Assembly (NCBI RefSeq): GCF_021290985.1
Contig: NZ_JAJOYU010000009.1
Coordinates: 62,001-126,000, forward strand
DNA: 64,000 bases
Source: Rheinheimera soli
GTDB lineage: Bacteria; Pseudomonadota; Gammaproteobacteria; Enterobacterales; Alteromonadaceae
Reading direction: 5' to 3'
This document shows, piece after piece, positions 17,826 through 26,736 of this stretch. The notes beneath the pieces were generated by a model. That model was not told the DNA's origin. It searched no databases and saw only the letters and a program-made list of their open reading frames with translations. Position 1 is the stretch's first letter, and every line of letters begins with the position of its first letter. A program made the translations under genes and the position numbers.

Positions 17826-19277
17826 CTACTTGTTGACTGGCAAAGTTGGGTATTTAATTCCCGCCATTTCATTCATGACGCGAATAACCTGAGTACTGTA
17901 ACCAAACTCGTTGTCGTACCACACATAGAGTACGCAGCGGTCGTCCTGCACTATAGTCGCCTGTGAATCGACCACACCAGCGTAACGTGAACCGACTAAA
18001 TCACTGGATACAATTTCAGTCGAGCTGGTGAAATCAATCTGATCCTGCAGCTCTGAAAACAGTGCCACTTTTTGCAGATAATTATTCAGCTCGTCGCGGT
18101 TGGTTTCTTTGTTCAGGTTTAACGACAAAATCGCCATAGATACGTTAGGTGTAGGTACCCGAATCGCATTTCCTGTCAGCTTGCCTTTTAATTCAGGCAA
18201 CGCCTTGGCCACAGCGCTGGCAGCACCTGTTGAAGTAATGACCATATTTAGCGGTGCAGCACGACCTCGACGTTCAGCTTTGTGATAGTTGTCGATTAAG
18301 TTCTGGTCGTTAGTGTACGAATGCACAGTTTCAACGTGACCATTTTTAATACCGTATTCGTCGTTTAAGGCTTTTAATACTGGTGTGATGGCATTGGTCG
18401 TGCAGCTGGCCGCAGACACAATTCGGTCTTCAGGCTGGATCATGTTGTGATTCACGCCATACACCACGTTATGCACCTCACCTTTGGCTGGAGCTGTTAA
18501 CAATACTTTGGCCGCGCCTTTGGATTTAAAGTGAATAGACAATTCTTTATCGTCTTTCCAAATACCGGTGTTATCCACCACCAGTGCATCATGAATACCG
18601 TACTGGGTGTAATCCACCAGATCAGGTGAATCAGCATAAATCACTTTAATAAAAGTGCCATTGGCTTTGATGCCCACGTTTTCTTCGTCTACCGTGATAC
18701 TGCCATTAAATGGCCCATGGATAGAATCGCGACGCAGCAGGCTGGCACGTTTTTCTAAATCACCTTTACGACCGCCGCGCACTACAATGGCACGTAAGCG
18801 TAACTTGCTGCTTGGACCTGAACGCTCCAGCATCAGGCGGGCTAATAAACGACCGATACGACCAAAACCGTACAATACGACGTCTACCGGCTTAATTTGA
18901 TCGCCACGGTGTAATATTTCAGACAGCTGACTATCTAAGTACTGCTGCAAAGACTGACCTTCACCGGCATTTTTATATAAATAGGCAAAAGCCAACTTAC
19001 CAATATCGACGCGGCCTGGAGCCAGCTCCATTTTGGAAATGGCTTCTAAAAGCGGAAAACTTTCTCTTAAGCGCAGCTTCTGATGTTCAAAGCGTTCTAC
19101 TGTTTTATGCGCCTTGATGATATCAATAGTGGTCGCATTCACTAGCGGACGGCCATAAACCACAACTTCAATGCCTTTATTACGATACAAACGACCTATA
19201 ATAGGTTGCATGTTCTCAGCGTACTCCTGACGTTCCTGCCAGCTGCGTTGATACTGTTCTTCGTGTGATAGAGTCAT
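17826..19277 (-). CDS. Long-form glyceraldehyde-3-phosphate dehydrogenase
   Basis: Oxidises and phosphorylates glyceraldehyde-3-phosphate, or runs the reverse reaction. At 483 residues it is about 145 longer than classical GAPDH because of a helical N-terminal extension (about 1-125) ahead of the Rossmann motif YGFGRIGRLLARLM. Catalytic C292 lies in SAASCTTNAITP, and SYTNDQNL and WYDNEFGYS are intact. I start at the ATG giving MTLSHEEQYQ because a good Shine-Dalgarno (AAGGCG) lies 8 bases upstream; an ATG 54 bases earlier lacks this. Similar long forms occur in Vibrio and Shewanella. TGTAAT/ATTACA repeats lie upstream. A classical GAPDH is encoded at 29106. Confidence 0.88.
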   Translation of the reverse strand: MTLSHEEQYQRSWQERQEYAENMQPIIGRLYRNKGIEVVVYGRPLVNATTIDIIKAHKTVERFEHQKLRLRESFPLLEAISKMELAPGRVDIGKLAFAYLYKNAGEGQSLQQYLDSQLSEILHRGDQIKPVDVVLYGFGRIGRLLARLMLERSGPSSKLRLRAIVVRGGRKGDLEKRASLLRRDSIHGPFNGSITVDEENVGIKANGTFIKVIYADSPDLVDYTQYGIHDALVVDNTGIWKDDKELSIHFKSKGAAKVLLTAPAKGEVHNVVYGVNHNMIQPEDRIVSAASCTTNAITPVLKALNDEYGIKNGHVETVHSYTNDQNLIDNYHKAERRGRAAPLNMVITSTGAASAVAKALPELKGKLTGNAIRVPTPNVSMAILSLNLNKETNRDELNNYLQKVALFSELQDQIDFTSSTEIVSSDLVGSRYAGVVDSQATIVQDDRCVLYVWYDNEFGYSTQVIRVMNEMAGIKYPTLPVNK

Positions 19278-19347
19278 GGTTTCGCCTTTTACGTCTTGTA
19301 GGTTCAGAGGTGTGCCTGTGGTCATCGCCACATTGAGGCAGGCGCAT

Positions 19348-19383
19348 TGTAATTGAACATGTAATACTACGACAACAATTACA
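19348..19383. promoter_or_regulatory. HexR-like repeats upstream of the long GAPDH gene
   Basis: Three TGTAAT/ATTACA half-sites occur in 36 bases: TGTAATTG at 19348-19355, TGTAATACTACGACA at 19360-19374 (two mismatches to a TGTAAT-N3-ATTACA palindrome), and CAATTACA at 19376-19383, which pairs with the first. The region lies 71-106 bases before the GAPDH start. HexR is the best-known gammaproteobacterial regulator with this consensus. Confidence 0.45.
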
Positions 19384-19442
19384 AAAAGATTTTTTCTGAA
19401 TTCTTCGTTATGCTGAAGGCTTAAAGGACTGATGAGATAGAT

Positions 19443-20237
19443 ATGAAATACCTGCTGTTAACATTAAGCTTGGTGATGCTGGGCGCCTGCTCAGAGGGCG
19501 AACTGACCTTACGTGCTGTCTGCGAAAAAGAACCTGGCTTGTGCACGGACTTAAATGACGACTCCCATTGCAATATGCAGCGTCGAGATTTGATTATGCA
19601 GCGCTTTGAAGAGAAGCGTCTGCCGTCGGACAAAAACAAATATCAGTTATTGCTCGATTTTGAAAAATACTCAAAATGTATTGAACTGGCTGCTGGTATT
19701 GAACACATCAAACTAAAAGAAAAAACCAGTACACGCATGATTGGTTACCTGACAAGTTTGAGAGAAATCAAACGCTTAAGTAACGAAACCGTCAGTTCAG
19801 ATGATCCACATCTGTTGTATTACCATTGGTCGCGCAATAAAAGTGACAGTCATCTGCAGCGCTTTTTGCAGGCAGAACAAAATAACCAGTTAGAAACCCC
19901 TGCGCTGCAAATGGCGTTGGTCAGTTATTACAGCAAAAGAGACAGAGAAAAAAGCATTCAGCTGTTACACCATGCTCTATCGCTTTATCCACCAAATCCG
20001 CAGGTTGATCCAGAGATTTATGCGTCTTTAACCAGTATGTTTTACAAAAAGAAAGACTACGCCAGCTCTTACCATTGGGCTTTGCTGGCACAACAAAGTG
20101 GGGCTTTTAATGTGGAATTGCAGGAACTGAAAATATATCTGGAACAAGCCCAGTTGGACCATGAAAAAATTAAAGAAGCAGCTGACCATACCTTAGCTCA
20201 GCTGCAACTGGGGCATTTTACTCCGCCGAAATTTTAA
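19443..20237 (+). CDS. DUF2989-family lipoprotein
   Basis: A 264-residue predicted lipoprotein: signal segment [16 protein letters not shown] with the lipobox cysteine at residue 16. The body is helical, with a possible TPR-like stretch near 150-240 ([42 protein letters not shown]). Conserved-looking cysteines sit in the first 80 residues. I recall similar proteins in Shewanella and Vibrio under DUF2989; function unknown. Its last 20 bases overlap the end of the convergent msrB gene. There is no residue-level clue to a partner. Confidence 0.7.
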   Translation: MKYLLLTLSLVMLGACSEGELTLRAVCEKEPGLCTDLNDDSHCNMQRRDLIMQRFEEKRLPSDKNKYQLLLDFEKYSKCIELAAGIEHIKLKEKTSTRMIGYLTSLREIKRLSNETVSSDDPHLLYYHWSRNKSDSHLQRFLQAEQNNQLETPALQMALVSYYSKRDREKSIQLLHHALSLYPPNPQVDPEIYASLTSMFYKKKDYASSYHWALLAQQSGAFNVELQELKIYLEQAQLDHEKIKEAADHTLAQLQLGHFTPPKF

Positions 20238-20616
20238 CGTCCTGATTAAATAGCAACGACACTGAATTGACGCAATAACGCTGCCCGGTAGGTGCCGGGC
20301 CATCGTCAAACACATGGCCTAAATGAGCGTCACAGTGCTGACATAAAATTTCAATCCGCTCCATGCCATGAGAAGTATCCCTTTCGTATTTCACCTGGCC
20401 TTTAATAGCCTTGCTGAATGAAGGCCAGCCACAACCCGAATCAAATTTATCTGCCGAATCAAATAACGGCTGCTGACAGCAGACGCAGTGATAGCTGCCA
20501 GTGTCTTTGTTATGCAACAAAGTACCGCTAAAAGGATATTCAGTGCCCTTTTGTCGTGTCACTCTGTACTGCTCGTCAGTTAACTGCTCACGCCACTCTT
20601 GTTCAGTTTTATTCAT
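20218..20616 (-). CDS. msrB: Peptide methionine-R-sulfoxide reductase MsrB
   Basis: Reduces the R-epimer of oxidised methionine in proteins, using thioredoxin. The 132-residue protein shows the zinc-binding cysteines in CVCC and CQHC, the core [20 protein letters not shown], and the catalytic cysteine C115 in RYCVNSVSL. Length is standard and there is no signal peptide. Stands alone on the minus strand; its 3' end overlaps the lipoprotein gene by 20 bases. Confidence 0.96.
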   Translation of the reverse strand: MNKTEQEWREQLTDEQYRVTRQKGTEYPFSGTLLHNKDTGSYHCVCCQQPLFDSADKFDSGCGWPSFSKAIKGQVKYERDTSHGMERIEILCQHCDAHLGHVFDDGPAPTGQRYCVNSVSLLFNQDVKISAE

Positions 20617-20699
20617 CTACTACTCCGGTTCAAAGTACAGGTCGCCGCATTTTGGCTGCTATATCACAGCTTTTACCTAACAGCTGTACTCCTATACGT

Positions 20700-20723
20700 A
20701 AAAAGCTCCTTCCGGAGCTTTTT
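20700..20723 (-). terminator. Terminator of gnd
   Basis: Stem AAAAAGCTCC/GGAGCTTTTT with a 4-base loop, starting two bases after the gnd stop codon. Confidence 0.88.
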
Positions 20724-20725
20724 AT

Positions 20726-22255
20726 TTACTTGATTTTTTGCATCGGCCTGTCGTTATGACTCCAGTCAACGTGGAAAGTTTTACCTTTGGCTTTATCTGT
20801 GCGCTCAAAGGTATGAGCGCCAAAGTAATCGCGTTGTCCTTGTAACAAATTGGCAGGTAACACTGCGGTGCGGTACGAGTCGTAATAACTCAATGCAGAA
20901 CTTAATGCGGACACAGGAATACCCGTCATAGCCGCTTCAGCCACGGCACGGCGCCAGTTCATCTGATTGACAGAAATCTGTTTTGCAAAAAACGGGTCCA
21001 GCAATACATTCTGTAAATCGTCATTACGCTCATAAGCATCGGTAATAGACTGTAAAAATACCGCGCGGATAATACAGCCTGCCCGCCAGATTTTAGCTAT
21101 TTCGGCAAAATTAAGTTGCCAGCCATGTTCTGCAGCCGCGGTTTTCATTAAATCAAAACCCTGAGCATAAACACAGATTTTGGCGCAGTAGAGCGCGTCA
21201 TGCAGCTGTTTAATCATCAGCTCAGCGCTCTGGCTGGTGCAATGCTCGCGCACCGGACCTGCCAGCAAGGTGGAGGCCAGCACACGCTGATCTTTTAAAG
21301 TCGACATGGAACGGGCAAACACAGCTTCAGCTATAGTAGGTGCAGGGCAACCTAATTCCAGACTGCTGACCGCAGTCCATAGACCAGTGCCTTTCTGGCC
21401 GGCTTTATCCAGGATCACATCAACTAAAGGTAGGCCTGTTTCTGAATCTTTGGTCGCCAGCACTTCAGCACTGATTTCCATCAGGTAGCTATTTAAAATA
21501 CCCTGATTCCACTCTTTAAACACTTTAGAAACTTGTTCTGCACTCATACCCAGTGCATCACGCATCACTTGATAAACTTCACAAATCAGCTGCATATCAG
21601 CGTATTCGATGCCGTTGTGCACCATTTTAACGTAATGACCTGAGCCACCTGGGCCAATATAAGTAGCGCAAGGCTCACCTTCAGTCACAGGATTACCAGG
21701 TTCATGCCGCTCGAGCGGACGACCTGTAGCAGGGTCTACCTTAGCGGCGATTGCGCGCCAGATAGGTTCAATACGAGTCCAGGCATATGGGTCACCGCTT
21801 GGCATTAAGGAAGGACCAAAACGAGCCCCTACTTCACCACCAGAAACAGCTGTACTGAAGAAAATAAATTTCCCTTCGTAATGTTTTTCACGGCGTACTG
21901 TGTCAGTCCACAGGCTATTGCCTGTATCGACGATAATGTCATCTGCCTGAATACCAGCATCAATCAGCTTTAAGCAGACGTCATCCACAGGTTTGCCGGC
22001 TGGTACAGATAAAATAACTAAGTGAGGAGAAGATAAACGCGACAGAAGTTCTGTATAAGAGCTGCAGCTGATCACCCGGGCCGGTTTGTCGCCCCGCTCG
22101 GCTTTGTCCTGCGCTATAACAGCTTCCAGTTTTTTATGGTCTAAATCAAAAGCGGCAACCCGATAACCGTGATCAGCCAGGTTTAAAATGAGGTTCTTCC
22201 CCATCACACCTGCGCCGACAAAACCTATATCACATAATACGGATGTCTCAGACAT
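20726..22255 (-). CDS. gnd: 6-phosphogluconate dehydrogenase, decarboxylating
   Basis: Converts 6-phosphogluconate and NADP+ to ribulose-5-phosphate, CO2 and NADPH in the oxidative pentose phosphate pathway. The 509-residue protein begins with the nucleotide-binding GFVGAGVMGKNLILNLADHGY, has the substrate segment STAVSGGEVGARFGPSLMP and the catalytic KMVHNGIEYADMQLICE. It is somewhat longer than the E. coli enzyme (468). A good Shine-Dalgarno AAGGA precedes the ATG, and a TATAAT -10 lies at 22298-22303 (minus strand). It is transcribed toward msrB. Confidence 0.95.
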   Translation of the reverse strand: MSETSVLCDIGFVGAGVMGKNLILNLADHGYRVAAFDLDHKKLEAVIAQDKAERGDKPARVISCSSYTELLSRLSSPHLVILSVPAGKPVDDVCLKLIDAGIQADDIIVDTGNSLWTDTVRREKHYEGKFIFFSTAVSGGEVGARFGPSLMPSGDPYAWTRIEPIWRAIAAKVDPATGRPLERHEPGNPVTEGEPCATYIGPGGSGHYVKMVHNGIEYADMQLICEVYQVMRDALGMSAEQVSKVFKEWNQGILNSYLMEISAEVLATKDSETGLPLVDVILDKAGQKGTGLWTAVSSLELGCPAPTIAEAVFARSMSTLKDQRVLASTLLAGPVREHCTSQSAELMIKQLHDALYCAKICVYAQGFDLMKTAAAEHGWQLNFAEIAKIWRAGCIIRAVFLQSITDAYERNDDLQNVLLDPFFAKQISVNQMNWRRAVAEAAMTGIPVSALSSALSYYDSYRTAVLPANLLQGQRDYFGAHTFERTDKAKGKTFHVDWSHNDRPMQKIK

Positions 22256-22344
22256 TTGATTTTCCTTTTAAAATCCGGCACTGCAAAAGTGGCCGCGATT
22301 ATACTGGAAAACTATCGATAAAGAAAAAGCTCAGCTGAAAAAAC

Positions 22345-24396
22345 TCAGGTCCAGATGGATAAAGATCGCTCGCTCTGCAGATAACGGGTTCTGGTTGTTG
22401 ATTTTTCCAGCATCTCGCCGGTCTCAAACCGAGTATCAAGCAAAAGCTGCCAGCTTTTTTTCGGTAAATCGACCTGAAGCTCTGTGTTACCGGCGTTAAT
22501 AATCACCAGCATGGCCTGATGATCTTTTAAATGCTCAATGACAAAAACACAGTTGGTTTTGTAGGGGTCGGTCCAGTGTTCGTCTTGTTTTACACTGCCA
22601 TCCGCTAAATACCAGCTCACCTGATGTTTATCACCATGCAACTGATACTGATCATCCAACAATGACAACTGCTGCAAACAACTGAATTGCTGGCGCAGCT
22701 GGATCATCTTTTTGACAAAAATCAGAAACTGCGTGGCCTGATAATCCAGTTGCCAATGCAGCCAGCTCATCTCATTGTCCTGACAATAGGCATTATTGTT
22801 GCCTTGCTGAGTTTGACTCAACTCGTCTCCGCCCAACCAGTGCACTATACCTTGGCTGAGCATCAGGCTGGCGACCAGATTACGTTTATGCTGAAACCGT
22901 TTCTGCAGAATGTCGGCATCGCTGCTGGGGCCTTCAACACCGTAATTCAGACTTAAATTATGACCATGGCCATCGCGATTTTGCTCTGCGTTCAGCCAGT
23001 TGTGTTTATCCTGATAACACACCATATCCTGCAAGGTAAAACCATCGTGGTAACTGATGTAGTTCACACTGCAACAGGCTGGTTTGTGATGTTTCTGGAA
23101 AATATCACGTGACCCCAGTAAACGGGTGGCAAATTGGGGCAACTGGCCTGGGTCTTGTCGCCAGAACGAGCGAAAAGTATCACGGCATTTGTCGTTTAGC
23201 TCCGACCAATGCGCCGGAAATTGTCCAAGCTGGTAACCAAAAGGCCCCAAATCCCAGGGCTCAGCAATCAGCTTGACCTGACTCAACACCGGATCCTGCG
23301 CTATCACCTGTAAAAACGTAGCATAGGCATCAAATCGCTTATGTTCACGGGCCAAGGTCACAGCTAAATCAAAGCGGAACCCATCGACCTGCATTTCTGT
23401 CGCCCAATACCGCAGTGCGTCCAGCACCAAACGCTGAGTGACAGGATGAGCCACATTCAGCGTATTGCCACAGCCACTGTAATTGCAATTTTGCTGGTAG
23501 TCGGTAATGTCGGCATGATTTTCAAACAGATAATAATGTCTGTTAGCTAAGCCTCTGAAACTTAAACGGTATTCTTCAGCTTCTGCGCTATGGTTGAACA
23601 CCACATCCAGAATAACTTCCAGTCCATGCTGATGATAAGTACGCACCAGCTCTTTGAACTCTGTCACCGCATCATCCACCTGATAACGGGCATCAGGAGC
23701 AAAAAAGTTTATCGGGTTATAACCCCAATAATTAGTCAGCTTCAGTTTTTCTAAGCGGGGTTCACTCATAAAGCTGGCCACAGGCAACAGCTGTACTGTG
23801 GTAATGCCCAACTCTTTTAAATGTTGGATCACAGCCGGATGACACATACCCTGATATTTACCACGAAGCGCTTCGGGCACGTCCGGATGCAACTTCGTTA
23901 GCCCTTTGACATGGGCTTCATAAATAATGGTCTTCTCGCGAGGTATCAGAGGTTTTTTACTGTTTTGCCAATCAAACTCTGGTGCGGCCAACACGCCTTT
24001 GGGCACCATATAGTGACTGTGAACCTGATAGAGTCGTTCGTTCCAGACTAAAGCCCGGTTCAGTTGCTTGGCATAAGGGTCTATTAATAATCTGTTTCGG
24101 TCAAACACCAGGCCTGAACTTGCCTGACACACCCCTGCGGCCCGCAGGCCATACAAAGTGCCGCTTTCAATGCCTTCAATATGCAGATGCCAGACTTCAC
24201 CGGTGCGGGCGAAAAACTCTATTTCTGCCAGAGGTTCTTCAGTATCGGGGCAAAACAAGCATAACCAGAGCGCCGATGCATCAGGTGCGTAAACGGAAAA
24301 GTTCCAGCTGTGAGCTCCTGTCTGGCTAGGGCCAGGAGGATAGGCAGTGCCTGTACTGCTTATCCATTCAGGGTTCTGCTCTGCTAAGGTAGTCAT
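22345..24396 (-). CDS. glgX: Glycogen debranching enzyme GlgX
   Basis: Hydrolyses alpha-1,6 branches of phosphorylase-limit glycogen. The 683 residues contain an N-terminal CBM48-like domain (about 10-110) and a GH13 barrel with LDVVFNHSAEAEEY, catalytic Asp in GFRFDLAVTLAREH, catalytic Glu in KLIAEPWDLGPFGYQLG, and YISYHDGFTLQDMVCY. These are GlgX/isoamylase signatures. Its ATG overlaps the glgB stop (ATGA), so the two are translationally coupled. No glgC, glgA or glgP lies in the window. Confidence 0.92.
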   Translation of the reverse strand: MTTLAEQNPEWISSTGTAYPPGPSQTGAHSWNFSVYAPDASALWLCLFCPDTEEPLAEIEFFARTGEVWHLHIEGIESGTLYGLRAAGVCQASSGLVFDRNRLLIDPYAKQLNRALVWNERLYQVHSHYMVPKGVLAAPEFDWQNSKKPLIPREKTIIYEAHVKGLTKLHPDVPEALRGKYQGMCHPAVIQHLKELGITTVQLLPVASFMSEPRLEKLKLTNYWGYNPINFFAPDARYQVDDAVTEFKELVRTYHQHGLEVILDVVFNHSAEAEEYRLSFRGLANRHYYLFENHADITDYQQNCNYSGCGNTLNVAHPVTQRLVLDALRYWATEMQVDGFRFDLAVTLAREHKRFDAYATFLQVIAQDPVLSQVKLIAEPWDLGPFGYQLGQFPAHWSELNDKCRDTFRSFWRQDPGQLPQFATRLLGSRDIFQKHHKPACCSVNYISYHDGFTLQDMVCYQDKHNWLNAEQNRDGHGHNLSLNYGVEGPSSDADILQKRFQHKRNLVASLMLSQGIVHWLGGDELSQTQQGNNNAYCQDNEMSWLHWQLDYQATQFLIFVKKMIQLRQQFSCLQQLSLLDDQYQLHGDKHQVSWYLADGSVKQDEHWTDPYKTNCVFVIEHLKDHQAMLVIINAGNTELQVDLPKKSWQLLLDTRFETGEMLEKSTTRTRYLQSERSLSIWT

Positions 24397-26570
24397 TTTA
24401 TTTTTATTCTCAAGTACAGAGTCGACAAGGGCGGTAAATCCAGTTGAACCTTGTAATTTAAACCAAAATCAGCAGCAGGATACGCCAGCAGATATTCACC
24501 CACAGGGTAATTGCTGCCCCAATAATATTCGCTGTCGGTATTGAGGATCACTTCGTATTCGCCCTGTTGTGCCACAGACAAACCGAAGCCGCTTCGAGGC
24601 ACAGGCGTAAAGTTACTAACCACATACACAGCCTGACCTTGCTGATCCAGACGGTAAAAGCTTAAGGTGCTGTGCTCAGCGTCCTGATAATTAATCCAGC
24701 GAAAGCCTTGAGCATCGTGATCCAGCTGATGCAGTGGCGTGCAGCTTCTGTAGGTCAGGTTTAAGTCACGGAACAGTTGCTGTACCCCTTTGTGTTTTTC
24801 AAAGGACAATAAAAACCACGGCAACTGTTGATTGTGATCCCACTCCGACCCCTGGCCAAATTCATTGCCCATAAAGTTCAGCTTTTTGCCTGGATGGGCA
24901 AACATAAAGGCGTAATAAGCCCTTAAATTAGCGGCTTGTTGCCATTCATCACCGGGCATTTTATTGATAATACTACCTTTGCCATGCACCACTTCGTCAT
25001 GTGATAAAGGCAAAATAAAGTTTTCGTTAAAGGCATACACCATAGAAAAGGTTAAATCGTTATGGTGAAACTTACGATAGGCTGGATCTTTGCTGATATA
25101 ACGCAAGCTGTCATTCATCCAGCCCATATTCCATTTAAAACCAAAACCTAAACCGCCCAAATCCACAGGCCGGGTGACACCATTAAAGGACGTCGACTCT
25201 TCAGCAATCATCATGGCTTTAGGGTACTGGCTGTAGACTTCACTATTGAGCCAACGGAACAAGCTGATGGCTTCGTAATTATGGTTGCCCCCGTCTATAT
25301 TCGGCACCCATTCACCATCACGGCGGGAATAATCCAGATACAACATAGAAGCCACTGCATCCACCCGCAGCGCATCAATATGGAAATAATCCAGCCAAAA
25401 CAAGGCGCTCGCCACCAGGAACTGCCTGACAGGGTCTTTGCCGTAATCGTAAATGCAGGAATTCCAGTCCGGATGCCAGCCACGACGCGGATCTTCGTAT
25501 TCGTACAAATGACTGCCATCAAAACGTGCTAGGCCATGCGCATCTTCAGGGAAATGTGCCGGAACCCAATCTAAAATCACCCCTATTCCAGCCTGGTGGC
25601 AAGCATCCACAAAAGCTTTAAATTGATCGGGTGTGCCAAAACGTGAGGTCGCAGCAAATAAGCCCAAAGGTTGGTAACCCCAGGAGCCAGAGTATGGATG
25701 CTCCATCACAGGGAGCAATTCAATATGGGTGTAACCCATATCCAGTACATAAGGAATAAGCTCAAGCGCCAGCTCGTTATAGCTCAGAGGCTCGCCATGC
25801 TGATTGTGTTTCCAGGACCCCGGATGCAACTCATAAATACTCATCGGCTGATGATAAGGGTCAAAATGACGCTGTTGCCATTCTTGGTCATGCCACTGAT
25901 ATTTACTGTGGTCGTAGACTAAAGAAGCATGAGACGGGTATTGCTCTGCGGCAAAAGCTAAAGGATCCGCTTTATGTGGCAATAAATTACCAAAAGCGTC
26001 TTTGATCTCAAATTTATAACGCACACCAGCCCCAACTTCTGGTATCACCAGCACCCAATGACCACATTCAGTGCGCTGCATCGGATGACGACGACCATCC
26101 CACTGGTTCATATCTCCAATCAGGCTGACGCTGGACGCATTAGGTGCAAACACAGCAAAACGAGTGCCACTGAGTTTCTTTTTACCCAGATTGAGTTCAA
26201 CCAGTTGTGCACCGAGCTGTTTATAAAGGTTCTCTGGCTTGCTATTAACAAAATGCACAGCGTAATAAGCTTCATCCTGAAACTGATAAGGGTCCAACAA
26301 CATATAATTATGCTGATGAGGGGTTTCTATCTGAAAATAATACGGACTTGCTTTGCGTTTAGTGGGTAATTCCAGCTCAAATAAGCCATGCAATACAGCC
26401 TGAGCTGTCATCAAACCTAAAGATTTGCCAGTCGCAAAATCAAAAACCTCTACTTTGGCGGCATCAGGCAAGTAGGCACGGATCATTAAACCTTTGGTTG
26501 CACCTTTTTGCCAGGACAATACAGAGAATGGAGAAGAACAACTGGCGGAGGCTAACTGAGTTACGGACAT
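24393..26570 (-). CDS. glgB: 1,4-alpha-glucan branching enzyme GlgB
   Basis: Introduces alpha-1,6 branches into glycogen. The 725-residue enzyme carries two beta-sandwich N-terminal regions (about 15-110 and 125-220, the second with FAVFAPNASSVSLIGDMNQWDG), then the GH13 catalytic barrel: ELHPGSWK, GVILDWVPAHFP, nucleophile Asp in ALRVDAVASML, acid Glu in MIAEESTSF, and PLSHDEVVHGKGS. Length and motifs are standard. A Shine-Dalgarno AAGGAT precedes the ATG. It is the first gene of a glgB-glgX pair, separated from malQ by a hairpin terminator. Confidence 0.96.
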   Translation of the reverse strand: MSVTQLASASCSSPFSVLSWQKGATKGLMIRAYLPDAAKVEVFDFATGKSLGLMTAQAVLHGLFELELPTKRKASPYYFQIETPHQHNYMLLDPYQFQDEAYYAVHFVNSKPENLYKQLGAQLVELNLGKKKLSGTRFAVFAPNASSVSLIGDMNQWDGRRHPMQRTECGHWVLVIPEVGAGVRYKFEIKDAFGNLLPHKADPLAFAAEQYPSHASLVYDHSKYQWHDQEWQQRHFDPYHQPMSIYELHPGSWKHNQHGEPLSYNELALELIPYVLDMGYTHIELLPVMEHPYSGSWGYQPLGLFAATSRFGTPDQFKAFVDACHQAGIGVILDWVPAHFPEDAHGLARFDGSHLYEYEDPRRGWHPDWNSCIYDYGKDPVRQFLVASALFWLDYFHIDALRVDAVASMLYLDYSRRDGEWVPNIDGGNHNYEAISLFRWLNSEVYSQYPKAMMIAEESTSFNGVTRPVDLGGLGFGFKWNMGWMNDSLRYISKDPAYRKFHHNDLTFSMVYAFNENFILPLSHDEVVHGKGSIINKMPGDEWQQAANLRAYYAFMFAHPGKKLNFMGNEFGQGSEWDHNQQLPWFLLSFEKHKGVQQLFRDLNLTYRSCTPLHQLDHDAQGFRWINYQDAEHSTLSFYRLDQQGQAVYVVSNFTPVPRSGFGLSVAQQGEYEVILNTDSEYYWGSNYPVGEYLLAYPAADFGLNYKVQLDLPPLSTLYLRIKIK

Positions 26571-26624
26571 GAACTATCCTTTTGATTTTTTTACCGTCTT
26601 AGTTTCTAAGATAACAAATTACAC

Positions 26625-26654
26625 TAAAACTGCCATGGAGTTATGGCAGTTTTA
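26625..26654 (-). terminator. Hairpin terminator between malQ and glgB
   Basis: A perfect 12-base-pair stem (26625-26636 with 26643-26654) around a 6-base loop, with A/T ends on both sides. A second inverted repeat, GCCATAGC/GCTATGGC at 26672-26698, lies nearer the malQ stop and may help. It separates malQ transcription from glgBX. Confidence 0.7.
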
Positions 26655-26736
26655 TAGCCAAATTATTTGAAGCCATAGCTTTAGCTCTTTGCTATGGCCT
26701 CAAAAATTCAACGAGCAGTCTGTCCTTTTGGGTCTT

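Noticed and set aside
19241-19331. Upstream ATG at 19331 as the GAPDH start
   Set aside because: No Shine-Dalgarno; the ATG at 19277 has AAGGCG at good spacing and fits the recalled family N-terminus.
26672-26698. GCCATAGC inverted repeat as an operator
   Set aside because: Its place just after the malQ stop fits an RNA hairpin better than a binding site.
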